Below, in pieces: positions 39,501-47,676 of a stretch of 64,000 bases of DNA. The stretch comes from Callaeas wilsoni (taxonomy: Eukaryota; Chordata; Aves; Passeriformes; Callaeidae). The stretch is from NCBI GenBank assembly GCA_013398955.1, contig VWPU01012239.1, positions 89,968 to 153,967 of the forward strand, written 5' to 3'. Under the pieces are notes generated by a model that worked only from the letters and a program-made list of their open reading frames with translations, did no database searches and had not been told where the DNA came from. The position numbers and the translations under genes are program-made. Within the stretch, counting starts at the first letter, position 1. Each line of letters opens with the position of its first letter.

Positions 39501-42500
39501 GAAATGTACTTCAAAAGCACACTCATTCACGACTTGAAATAAGGTTCAATTGTATCTGTGTCATAAAATATCACTTTGAAAATTCAGTTGATAAACACTC
39601 ATGAAGCCAGGCAGCATTTCTATGTGACAGTTTTGTTTTGTTTCCTTAAGTGAGTCTCTAACTTGCATTATGGGTAAATAGATCTGGAAAATATTTGTCT
39701 CAAACATTACTTCTTGTCAAGTCACAGAAGTGAACATGTCAGAAACCAAACCACACATAATGTTCTTGTTGCACTCTTACAAACTTAACATACAAATGGA
39801 TTATTGTCCTATTTGTCAGTAAGAAATGTGCCCTTGGTTTGAAAGCAAAGACCCAAGTTCCAAAAGCAAAGACTGGAAAATAAGGGCTGAGTCTTGCTCC
39901 TGTTGAAGTCAACACAGGTTCTGCTCTTGAGTTCAACAGAGGAGCACTGGGTGTTCCCTGAACACCAGGGGCTGGTGGTGAACACATTATTAGAAAAATC
40001 ACTGGAGGAGAAAAGGATGCAAAAGTCCATCTGACAACAATGCACAACATTTTTTCTAAGCCACTTCTGTCTACACAATTTCTCATTCAGCTACACAGTT
40101 CGTGATGTTAAATTTTTTTCCATTAGCATAAACTACTTAAAGCATTTCAAAAATAAAGAAATACACATTTTAGAAAATGTGTATTTGTGCAAAAAGCTTG
40201 CTGGGAAAGAAGGAAAAGAGAAAAGGAGAGGTAAGGAGGAAGATGATGAAGTTCTGCCATTCATCTACTAGAGATGACCAAGAGGGGCATTCACAAACGC
40301 ATGGCTAGGGATCAAGAGTAAAGCTTAGTGGACTTCGTGCAGTGAAGATGTCATCTATGTTAATCAGGCTCTTTAATAAACGATGTCTCAATAAATAATG
40401 AGCTGTTAACATGCGGCTACACAGGGTGAAGTGCTGAGTGAGAAGAGTCTGACTATCTTTACCATCAGTGGGAACATGAGTAAAAGCACAAAAATGGAGG
40501 ATTGCCAACTGTGCAAAAGGAAGGAAAAAAGGGCTGAAAATGCTGAACTGAAGGAAAGTAAAGGTCATTAATTCAAAAAAATTAAAAAAAACTAACCAGA
40601 TGTTGGGTCGCCAAATATTTTGTAATCTGGTGTAGCTGTAGTAGGCAAAATTTCTAAAAGAATTAAAGGAACAAGTAATCAGTAAAAAGTAACAAAAAGA
40701 AAGCAAAAGATCTCAAATCTGAGTAATGGAAAATAAAAACTAAAATATCACTGGTTACAAAAAATAAATTCTTCAGTACTTTGCTGTAGACCCCAAACAG
40801 CTGTAAACTGGTGAAGGAAAGACAAAAACTCTGCCACCCAGGACTAAAAAGCTCAGCTTTGTGAACATTCACAGTAACACCAGGTGATGTGTTCATCATG
40901 TTACTGAAAAGCTCATCAGAAATTTAACATCCACAGTGAGGTGTGGCCACAGACTACGGTGAGACATTCCAAAGGAGCAGCAGTGACTGTGCCTTACCAT
41001 GGCAGTCCCCAAGCTGCGCCGTGTTGCCGTATTCGACATCTTGTACGTATCCTCCAGTGCTGTGGTTGTATGAAACAAACAAAGAGAACCTGCAATTAAC
41101 AGTATTAGTAAGGATAAAAACGGAGATTTTTTTTTTTCCTGGAAGCAGAAAATGGAAACATATAGAACCACCAGTGTATGGCCCAAAGGATCGTACAAAA
41201 TGTACAGGATACTCAGGCTTTAAAACTGTCCCTGTGTGCTTATGCCAGGAAATAGAAAAAAAACAATCCCTTTTTTTTAGCAACTACATCATCTCCATTG
41301 GGCATGCTCTTGGGTTTAGATACAACCATCCAATTATACCAGTTAAAGTTTGCACTGGCCTGTTACAAAGGCCTCTTTTTAAGATACAGCTGCTAGTGCA
41401 CCATATATTACAGACTTGATTTGTGCAAAATGCCTTTGGTATGCATATACAGCACCCCAGCTCCACTGCGGAGGCACAACCTTGCTCTTCCCACTGTGAA
41501 TCCTGTGCTTTCATATTTGCAATTCCCTGTGCCCTGGCCATGAGCATGCCTGGGAGGGGTACTGTGTACTGTCCTCTCGGAGCTGCTCAGGTTTGCATGC
41601 TGCAATTCCTTGCCTTCCTGCTTCCAACTGCTCTTCCTACAGGTCTGCCTGTCCTCCTACTCATGTAAAACTCCCACTGAAAGCAAGTCTTCACCCAGAG
41701 GTTGCAGAATTAGGCCAGACTTTAGCATTCTGTTTTCTTACATATAGAGTGCACTGAAAAAAAAAAATCCTTAAAAAACCAGAGATTTAGTAACTGTGTG
41801 CAAGGGAGTAGGCAGAGAACATGAGCTTGTGGGGTCTGTAAAGCATATTTAGAGATGCTGGGCTAACTTGAAAAGGAGTACTTACAGCATGCCTGGTGTC
41901 ACTCTCCCACACGCCTCATGATCTAACCAGCCACAGTACGGGTCCCGTGAAGCAATACATGCCCTTTCAAGAGAAAAACCCCAAAAAATCATGCATTTTT
42001 TACTTCCTTCCCAAGAGCTGTTGGTGCCCTTGCTTTAAGGGGGAGTTCAGGAACGGAGCCGTACTTTTTACATGACCCGTGACGCTCACACCGACTCAGG
42101 GGAATTCTAACGACGCAGCTGGAGAACGCCACGAACAGAGCATGGTGGTCTCTGTCCAGCTGGAGGGAAATGACTCTTCTGTCCTCCTCGCTCTCTGCAT
42201 TACACCTGGTCAGCAAAAACAAGGGCAGGCCACTGCTTTAATGACTGTAGTACTTTGTGCAGTAAACACTGTATTTTTTGTCTGTGTAGCTACTGAACAG
42301 AAACTTTTCACGTACATAAATGTAACCTACTACTCTCTGCTCAGACACTGCTAAACAAACTTCTGAGTTATCAAATGCTGGCTTCTGGCTCCTGCTAACA
42401 GCTAGGTGGGAAGTTTGCTGAACAATGTAGGAAAAAAAAAATCAAATCCATTTTCTTTGTTCTCTCAGTCAGCATAAATATCGTGAGAGAGCAGAAGAGG

Positions 42501-45500
42501 AGTCCTGTACTGGATGGCTGTAGAGTCTAATTGGAATGCTTCCACTCCTAAATTCTTTGTGCCAAAAAGTAAGTTTAAAATGATCAGATATAGGTTATAC
42601 ACTATTGGACACTCTTGAGCAACCCTCAAGATAAGCACAGATCATTTCTTTTTAACACCAGCAAATACTTCTGACGTTTCAGAAGTATTTGCGGGAGAAT
42701 TAGACTGTGTCACTGACGTCACTGGAGTGGAATTAGGTTGTTCATTCAACCCATGCAAAATGGCAAGTGACCAAATACTTTCAGGTTATTCAACATGAGG
42801 AACACGATGAAATGACAAACAAGTGGTGATGTTGGTGATAATGAGCTGGTTTACCATAATCTTTTTTAGCTAGGTACCAAGGACTAGATGAAGAGCTTAG
42901 ATGTTCTGGTAATACTTACTTTGCATGATTATATGCTTCAATCTCTTCCAGTAATATGCTGTCATTCAAAGAAAAAGGCCTGGTCTTTGCCAAGATTTTA
43001 AGTACTACTCCTGCTTCAGAGCCAACAAATATGACTGTGTAGTTCTGGTAGGGTCCAGCAGCGTGGTCTACAGCAATTGCTGTCAATCTGTATCTAGCAA
43101 GACCAAAAGGCATGTCATTAACAGCAAGTCTTCTTATTTTCCTTTTCACAGGTGTTACTTTTGAACTGTCGTACCTGACACGTGTTTTGGTAAACCAGGG
43201 CTCCTCAGTGACTGAGGGAACAGCTGAGTCCATCAAAGGATGAGATTTGATGAAGGAGAGTGTTTCGTCTGGGAAATCAATGGAGGTTTTGTAAGCCTCT
43301 GCTAGGCCGTGTTTTGCACAGCAGCCAGGTCTGAAATGAGAACAACATTGTTTTCCTCTCGATATTTTAGTTAATGAGAGAAGGCAGCCGGTTAATGAGT
43401 GTCCTTATGGCTGAAGCATCAAGCTCTGCTTTGGGTTTTACCCAACAAGGCACTCAAGAGTGCAGCTGCTTTAAGGTAGCTCTTTACAGGGACAATGTTA
43501 TGACATCATAAGAACCTTTTACCTTGGCTTTGGTACTTTGTCTTCAGGTACAGCTGTCCAAACAGAATCAGGAGTCTTTTGTTCTTTAAATCTCCCTTTG
43601 AAGACTTTCTCGATGTCATCCATGCTGAAAGCACACACTGCTGAACCAGGGATGCTGTAAAATTCGAAAAATAGTTTCAGGAACTCACAATACAATGGCA
43701 CCAATCTCTGTAAGAGAGAACCAGAGACCTGCCTTTGATGAAAGGTTGCTCATCTCTCACCTGTTGAGCTGTGTGGTGAATACACCGACAACGGTGGGCA
43801 CTCCATTGATTTCTATTATGTCTGTGATGGACTGCAGAACATCAAAGTAGAAGAATGAATCCCCAGGAACTGAGCAGTTGAGCCGAGCTTTCAGAAAGGA
43901 TGTCCAGTGCTTCTCCAGGACCCTTTGGGAACCCCCCATGTCATTTTTGCAGATGCGTGCCACACGGGAATATACAGCCTGTGAAAGGCAAAAAGAAAGA
44001 AAAAGGGAGAGAGGCTTGAGAGATGCAAGGGAAACAGTGCTTGTTTCTGAGCTCTTAATAAAACACCAAGATAATGTTGTTAACAGGAAGCTGCCATTTA
44101 TCTGCACAAAGATGAAAGCAAATGGTGTTCAGCTCGTAGTGCAGAGGCATCTTAATGTATCACCAAGCAAATGCATCTCCAGAGTTTGCCCCCACCTTTT
44201 CTGCCTTCAAAATCATATTGTTAGTGAGATTTAAAGACTTTAATTAACCGTGTGTAAGGGATTTAATAATTTATTGTAGAATATCCTTCCATGGTGAGGC
44301 ATGAGTATTATACCCTGTACTGGCATGACTGAATTATTCAATATCCAGGGACATTAGAGAAACTTCTTTGAAACTCTCCTTTGTGCTGTTTTCTTTTGTT
44401 TCTTTAATAAGCATGAAAACACCCTCAGCTTTTCCATTACTTGCCACAAGAGTTAAGGCAACAGCAGCACTAAGGAACAGCACACTGAAAGACACCTGTA
44501 GCGAGCTCACTAACAGCAAGGCCTGGAGAACAGAAACAGCTTTTCTGCTGAAGAATGCACTGCTCTAGTTCTCTCTTTCTCCCCTCCCTGTAAATTATAA
44601 CGATGGCAAAACTGTGCAAGCTTTGTCCTAGTTCCTCCTTCATATTATGAACTGTGCTAGTTCCTGATGCTGTTTTAGGATGAGCTCTTTCTGCTATGAC
44701 TCAATGCTCACGGTGACGATACCGACCTTGCCTAAAGTGTTGTGCTCTACAGCAATTTCTCGGAAGAAGAAATAAACGTAGTTCCCATATTCTATGGCAT
44801 GGAGGAAGTGTGGTTCTGTAAGAAAGAACAAAGAGAAGTTACTTCAAAGAACAGCTCAATGGGAACATGACAGTGACTACACTGTGAGACTTGGTGGGTC
44901 CTCCCCAGGTCCACATCAGCCAATGTAAGCTCCAATCTTCCAGATACTTTAGGATGCCCAAATACAAGTGCAATGGAGTTTAAATGAACTTGAAGTCTTT
45001 AGCATTGGCTAATGGACTCTAAAAAGGCCTCACAGAAATCATATTTCAGCCAAGATATTTTGTTACTGCAAATTCATTTATTGAAGCATTTAACAAAAAT
45101 TTTGTCTTTTTTTTTTTTTTTTTTCCATTATGCAGCATTTTAATATTCTGAAAGCCTCATACATGCTGACGTTGTAGCATATGTGTAAACCAGGCTGGCT
45201 GTGAATTACCTGACCTTCTGTGCCACTGAAATTACATTTGCCATGTGTATGGGAAAATACTCCCCTTAATGGGGATAAAAATTACCTTTTATCCATTTGG
45301 AATCATACTTTATTGTTCTTAAGGCAGATCCATCCCCCATGCTGCGATAAATAACAGCATCACTTGCCAGGAAATCTGCTACTGTTGCTGAATACAATTT
45401 TCCATCTAAAATGGAAGTTGAAAACATGGTATTAAGAGGCCTTTAATAATCTAGAGAATTCTGACTAGCCTGTATTTTTCCCCATTTCTTTACTGTCACA

Positions 45501-47628
45501 CTTCCCCAGATTGCTGTAACCTATTTATTAACAGGTCAGCTTCTAATCCTTTGGAGGCCCTTTAAAAAATTTAAGAGCAGGGGCACCATGACACCTTTAG
45601 CTTTACTTTGCTTGCTTTAAAAGCTCTCTGTCTCCTTTGGTGTCATTAATCATTTAGACTCATTACAAGTAAAAGTTCTTACCAGCAAAGAGGGCGACAT
45701 TGGTTTGTCTGGCATCAAATGGGCATCTTGCCAAACCACTAATTTCCTCCCCATCATACTCTAATGTATTCAACTAGAGAAGAAAAATAAATGGGTGATA
45801 GTGTCATTTCTATTTTGTGCACTGGCACAAAAGCATAACATTGTCTTTCCACAAAACTTAATTCAGCACATTGGCTTCTGTCTGTTTTTGTTTCACCTTG
45901 AAGCACTCTCCAGTCACATGGGATGTATTTGCTATGGCATAACCCATGCAAGCAAAACCAATAACAGATTAATGACATCTTCAGTACTCTTACCTGATAG
46001 TATCTGCACATAGGGTTAAATGCATTTGTTCCACAGACAAACACCATCTCATCATTTCTTGGAACAAAGACTTTAATGAAGTTATGGCATTCATCCTGAA
46101 AAGAGAGTAAGGTGTACTAATCACAAACTCCATGTATATAATAAATACAGTGTCATTTTTCTATAATGTGCTAGACTTACTTTATGTTTGCCTTTCATAG
46201 CACAGTTCTCTCTGTCCTGCTGCTTTGATCTCCATGTTAATTTCTGTTAAAGCAGACCAGAAAGGAACATTTTAATTTCTTGCCACAGCAAATTCTTAAG
46301 AAAAACATTAAAACCAAAGAAAACACCTCTCCCTTTCCAGCATGCATCTACTTACCTTGCTTGGGGTAACTTCTGATTTTGGAACTTCATTTAAGTTTAC
46401 AGTGTAAACCTGGTCCCTGTTTGCAGAGTAAAAAGACAGCAGTAAATTCATTAGTTCTGTGGCTCTTTATCTGATAAGCTAAACCTGTTTTCAGAATGTT
46501 ATGTTAGATCAGCAATTTCTATGGAATGCTTATGGATTTTCTGTGTTTAATGCAAATGGGAGAAGGATGTTCATGGGTAGCATGGGGTGGCTTTGATTTT
46601 TATTGGTGTGGTCCTGAGACAGCATCTGCAGTGTCCAGCTGTCCATTCCTGTCTGCCCACTCTGCTGAGGACTAACCTGGGCTGTAAATATGCAAGTGGG
46701 TTATCCTCACTTCCTACAGCCCTGACATGTCAGTCCAAGTTTAAAATGATCAGGAGAGGTTTTTATCAGGCAGGGCAGTAATATAAAAGAGGGAAAAGAG
46801 CATTTGATCATTGGTTTTAGCTTAACTACAGTAACTGCAGCCTTCAAATCCAATTTTCATGCACTGGCCATAGATATGGTATATTTCTCTGGGAATTCCT
46901 GCCCCAATTCGAATTTTTATCATATTCTGCACATTTTTTCTAAATGAATTTTACACATAAATGCAAAACCAGAAGAGAAAAGAATTTTAATCTAATGAAC
47001 TGAGTGAAGGAAAATTACCTGCCAGTGATATAAAGTGTGTCTCGAATTTTCAACATTAGTTGGAAGTCCAGTCTGTGCTGAGATTCATTGCCCGAAGGGC
47101 GTCCTCTAAATACTGGATATTGCCTTGAATCTGCAAGTAAAAATGGGCTACACCATCACTCAGGATTATAGAGCTAAAGAATCAATATATGGCATTGATT
47201 AGCTGTATATACTAGGTGTAGAAGGGTTTAAACTAAATTCCTTGAGTAATGTCTTGAATATAAATGAGGAAAAGATGGCTAATGTCAGCAAATGTTCTTT
47301 TTCCTGAAGTTATTGCTGTATTTCTGATTGCTTTTTTAAGAAAATGATTAAGTGTTCTATTAAAGATACAAAGCCAGTAAACACATTTCAATTTGAACGG
47401 AATCAGATTTTTTTTTTTTTTTTAAAATTTCCTGTAGGGGGGCAAGGAAAAAAAAAACCCCACCCAATCAACATTAGAACTTTTTCCCTGCTGTTTAGCA
47501 CCACTTGCAGCTCACTTACAGTGGTAGTCCACAACGTTGATGGGGTCCTCGTCCTCGGGGAAGCTGACGGCCCGGCAGCGGGACAGGCTCAGCAGCGTCA
47601 CCAGGGCGCAGAGCGCGGGCAGCCTCAT
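35235..47628 (-). CDS. SEMA6D: Semaphorin 6D, whole coding region in 18 exons
   Basis: Class 6 transmembrane semaphorin. Family knowledge: it signals through plexin-A receptors in axon guidance and heart development, and its own cytoplasmic tail can signal in reverse through Abl and Ena-type proteins. Joined exons: 47520-47628, 47019-47130, 46356-46416, 46181-46243, 45994-46095, 45683-45773, 45286-45405, 44727-44815, 43761-43978, 43523-43654, 43175-43330, 42920-43093, 42065-42205, 41886-41963, 40998-41059, 40597-40653, 38626-38793, 35235-36538. The sum is 3237 nt (1078 residues plus TAG), close to the roughly 1073 of human SEMA6D as I remember it. Domains: signal peptide 1-20, sema domain about 27-515, PSI about 517-570, stalk 570-662, membrane helix about 663-684, tail 685-1078. 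All junctions are GT-AG with matching phase. Identity comes from close agreement with remembered mammalian SEMA6D along the whole length; SEMA6A, 6B and 6C have very different tails. Confidence 0.97.
36539..38625 (-). other. SEMA6D: SEMA6D intron 17
   Basis: The longest intron between placed coding exons (2087 nt). It holds AT-rich unique sequence and an 8-bp-arm inverted repeat, tctcagta/tactgaga, at 38039-38056. No extra exon is recognised. Confidence 0.85.
38626..38793 (-). CDS. SEMA6D: SEMA6D coding exon 17 (stalk, likely cassette exon)
   Basis: Residues 589-645, [20 protein letters not shown] then [20 protein letters not shown] and [17 protein letters not shown]. The serine/threonine-rich stalk matches the longer mammalian isoforms. 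At 168 nt and phase 1 at both ends, it can be skipped in frame. Acceptor accacag before 38793, donor gtaaggc from 38625. Confidence 0.93.
38794..40596 (-). other. SEMA6D: SEMA6D intron 16
   Basis: 1803 nt between the two cassette exons. It carries the perfect 13-bp-arm inverted repeat at 40159-40186. I see no other exon or repeat. Confidence 0.85.
40159..40186. repeat. Perfect inverted repeat, 13-bp arms, 2-nt spacer
   Basis: aaatacacatttt (40159-40171), spacer ag, aaaatgtgtattt (40174-40186). The arms are exactly complementary. It lies in SEMA6D intron 16, about 410 nt downstream of the cassette exon 16. Confidence 0.97.
40597..40653 (-). CDS. SEMA6D: SEMA6D coding exon 16 (stalk, likely cassette exon)
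   Basis: Residues 570-589, [19 protein letters not shown] plus one split codon, the threonine-rich stalk after the PSI module; mammals have [19 protein letters not shown] here. The exon is 57 nt, phase 1 at both ends, so it can be skipped without breaking the frame, as it is in known SEMA6D isoforms. Acceptor cttttag before 40653, donor gttagt from 40596. Confidence 0.92.
40998..41059 (-). CDS. SEMA6D: SEMA6D coding exon 15 (short form), end of PSI module
   Basis: Residues 549-570, [20 protein letters not shown], matching the ECD segment that ends FGNTAHLGDCH in mammals. The short acceptor is accacag before 41059; the donor is gtaagg from 40997. An upstream in-frame acceptor (aattgcag before 41089) would make the exon 30 nt longer. 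Confidence 0.92.
41060..41089 (-). other. SEMA6D: Optional 30-nt extension of SEMA6D exon 15
   Basis: If the upstream acceptor (gttaattgcag) is used, 30 extra nt add [10 protein letters not shown] before [12 protein letters not shown], keeping the frame. Human SEMA6D has isoforms, as I recall, with a comparable hydrophobic insert ending in NHS just before EGYEQDTEFGN. The NHS sequon and surrounding pattern therefore look conserved, although the rest has diverged. Confidence 0.7.
41886..41963 (-). CDS. SEMA6D: SEMA6D coding exon 14 (PSI module)
   Basis: Residues 523-549, [20 protein letters not shown] then [17 protein letters not shown] is the diagnostic PSI motif of semaphorins and plexins. 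Acceptor ttgaaag before 41963, donor gtaagta from 41885. The intron upstream is only 101 nt. Confidence 0.95.
42065..42205 (-). CDS. SEMA6D: SEMA6D coding exon 13 (end of sema domain, first PSI cysteines)
   Basis: Residues 476-523, [20 protein letters not shown] then [20 protein letters not shown] and RHGSCKK. The exon closes the sema propeller and opens the cysteine-rich PSI module. Acceptor tgaccag before 42205. The donor AAAAA/gtacgg from 42064 is weak at +4 to +6. Reading through it gives about 25 further codons before a stop near 41989. Confidence 0.93.
42661..42692. repeat. Perfect inverted repeat, 14-bp arms, CGTT loop
   Basis: gcaaatacttctga (42661-42674), loop cgtt, tcagaagtatttgc (42679-42692). 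The arms are exactly complementary. It lies in SEMA6D intron 12 and would form a stable hairpin in the pre-mRNA. Confidence 0.97.
42920..43093 (-). CDS. SEMA6D: SEMA6D coding exon 12 (sema domain)
   Basis: Residues 418-476, [20 protein letters not shown] then [20 protein letters not shown] and [18 protein letters not shown]. The FVGSEAG and [11 protein letters not shown] motifs are standard for class 6. NYT and NDS are possible sequons. Acceptor ttgctag before 43093, donor gtaagtatt from 42919. Phase 2 at both ends (174 nt). Confidence 0.95.
43094..43174 (-). other. SEMA6D: Intron 11 of SEMA6D, 81 nt, in frame and stop-free
   Basis: The intron starts gtacgacag and ends tcttgctag. Its length is a multiple of three and it contains no stop in the reading frame, so it can easily be mistaken for exon. 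Retained, it would add 27 residues ([20 protein letters not shown] then MPFGLAR) between TRVR and YRLTAI, with a basic KRKIRR cluster inside the sema domain. Splicing restores the sequence expected for the family. At 81 nt it is near the lower end for vertebrate introns. Confidence 0.85.
43175..43330 (-). CDS. SEMA6D: SEMA6D coding exon 11 (sema domain)
   Basis: Residues 366-418, [20 protein letters not shown] then [20 protein letters not shown] and [12 protein letters not shown]. Acceptor atttcag before 43330. The donor is CAG/gtacga from 43174. The following sequence stays open into exon 12, so the boundary rests on the canonical splice signals and on mammalian SEMA6D reading directly from TRVR to YRLTAI. 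Confidence 0.92.
43523..43654 (-). CDS. SEMA6D: SEMA6D coding exon 10 (sema domain)
   Basis: Residues 322-366, [20 protein letters not shown] then [20 protein letters not shown] and VPKPR. Phase 2 at both ends (132 nt). Acceptor tttacag before 43654, donor gtaaaag from 43522. Confidence 0.96.
43761..43978 (-). CDS. SEMA6D: SEMA6D coding exon 9 (sema domain)
   Basis: Residues 250-322, starting [20 protein letters not shown] and continuing [20 protein letters not shown], then a stretch ending [16 protein letters not shown] ([13 protein letters not shown]). This is the most conserved block of the sema propeller; NCS is a probable N-glycosylation sequon. Acceptor ttcacag before 43978, donor gtgagag from 43760. 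The next intron is 106 nt. Confidence 0.97.
44727..44815 (-). CDS. SEMA6D: SEMA6D coding exon 8 (sema domain)
   Basis: Residues 220-249, [20 protein letters not shown] then [21 protein letters not shown] is a sema-domain hallmark. The acceptor is ordinary (cttacag). The donor reads AAG/gtcggt, a weak match to consensus, but it is the only position that keeps the frame and the expected GK/AVYSR junction. Confidence 0.94.
45107..45124. repeat. T-run of 18 in SEMA6D intron 8
   Basis: Mononucleotide tract (A-run in the transcript), ordinary low-complexity sequence about 300 nt from exon 8. Confidence 0.9.
45286..45405 (-). CDS. SEMA6D: SEMA6D coding exon 7 (sema domain)
   Basis: Residues 180-220, [20 protein letters not shown] then [20 protein letters not shown]. 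The sequence is nearly identical to remembered mammalian SEMA6D. Acceptor attttag, donor gtaatt. Phase 1 at both ends (120 nt). Confidence 0.96.
45683..45773 (-). CDS. SEMA6D: SEMA6D coding exon 6 (sema domain)
   Basis: Residues 150-180, [20 protein letters not shown] then [10 protein letters not shown]. The motif [18 protein letters not shown] is highly conserved in class 6 semaphorins. Acceptor tctctag before 45773, donor gtaagaa from 45682. Confidence 0.96.
45994..46095 (-). CDS. SEMA6D: SEMA6D coding exon 5 (sema domain)
   Basis: Residues 116-149, [20 protein letters not shown] then [14 protein letters not shown]. The ECHNFIKV and CGTNAFNP motifs are signatures of the semaphorin domain. 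Phase 0 at both ends (102 nt). Acceptor ttttcag, donor gtaagag. Confidence 0.96.
46181..46243 (-). CDS. SEMA6D: SEMA6D coding exon 4 (sema domain)
   Basis: Residues 95-115, [21 protein letters not shown], phase 0 at both ends (63 nt). The cysteine is one of the conserved sema-domain cysteines. Acceptor ttaacag, donor gtaagtc. The following intron is only 85 nt (46096-46180). Confidence 0.95.
46356..46416 (-). CDS. SEMA6D: SEMA6D coding exon 3 (sema domain)
   Basis: Residues 74-94, [20 protein letters not shown]. The [10 protein letters not shown] motif across the exon 2/3 junction is typical of class 6 semaphorins. Acceptor aaacag before 46416, donor gtaag from 46355. Confidence 0.95.
47019..47130 (-). 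CDS. SEMA6D: SEMA6D coding exon 2 (start of sema domain)
   Basis: Residues 37-74, containing [18 protein letters not shown] and then [18 protein letters not shown], the first beta strands of the sema propeller. NES is a likely N-glycosylation sequon. Acceptor cttgcag before 47130, donor gtaatt from 47018. Confidence 0.95.
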
Positions 47629-47676
47629 GGCGGGGCACAGGCGAGCGCCGCCCTCGTGGCAGCGCTGCTCAGCGAC
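47520..47676 (-). CDS. SEMA6D: SEMA6D coding exon 1: start codon, signal peptide, mature N terminus
   Basis: The exon runs from an acceptor (cag before 47676) to a strong donor (gtaagtgag from 47519). Coding starts at the ATG at 47628-47626, with G at -3, which gives [20 protein letters not shown] as a leucine-rich signal peptide, probably cut after A20. VSFPEDEDP follows, the expected mature start of SEMA6D. The exon's first 48 nt (47629-47676) are 5' UTR with no in-frame stop, so an upstream start spliced into this frame cannot be excluded. I chose this ATG because it sits at the family's usual signal peptide start. Residues 1-37, the last one split by the intron. Confidence 0.93.

Noticed and set aside
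42916..43236. Single exon spanning exons 11 and 12 with a 27-residue insertion
   Set aside because: Canonical splice signals bound exactly 81 nt, and removing them restores the family sequence, so I call an intron and report retention only as a possibility.
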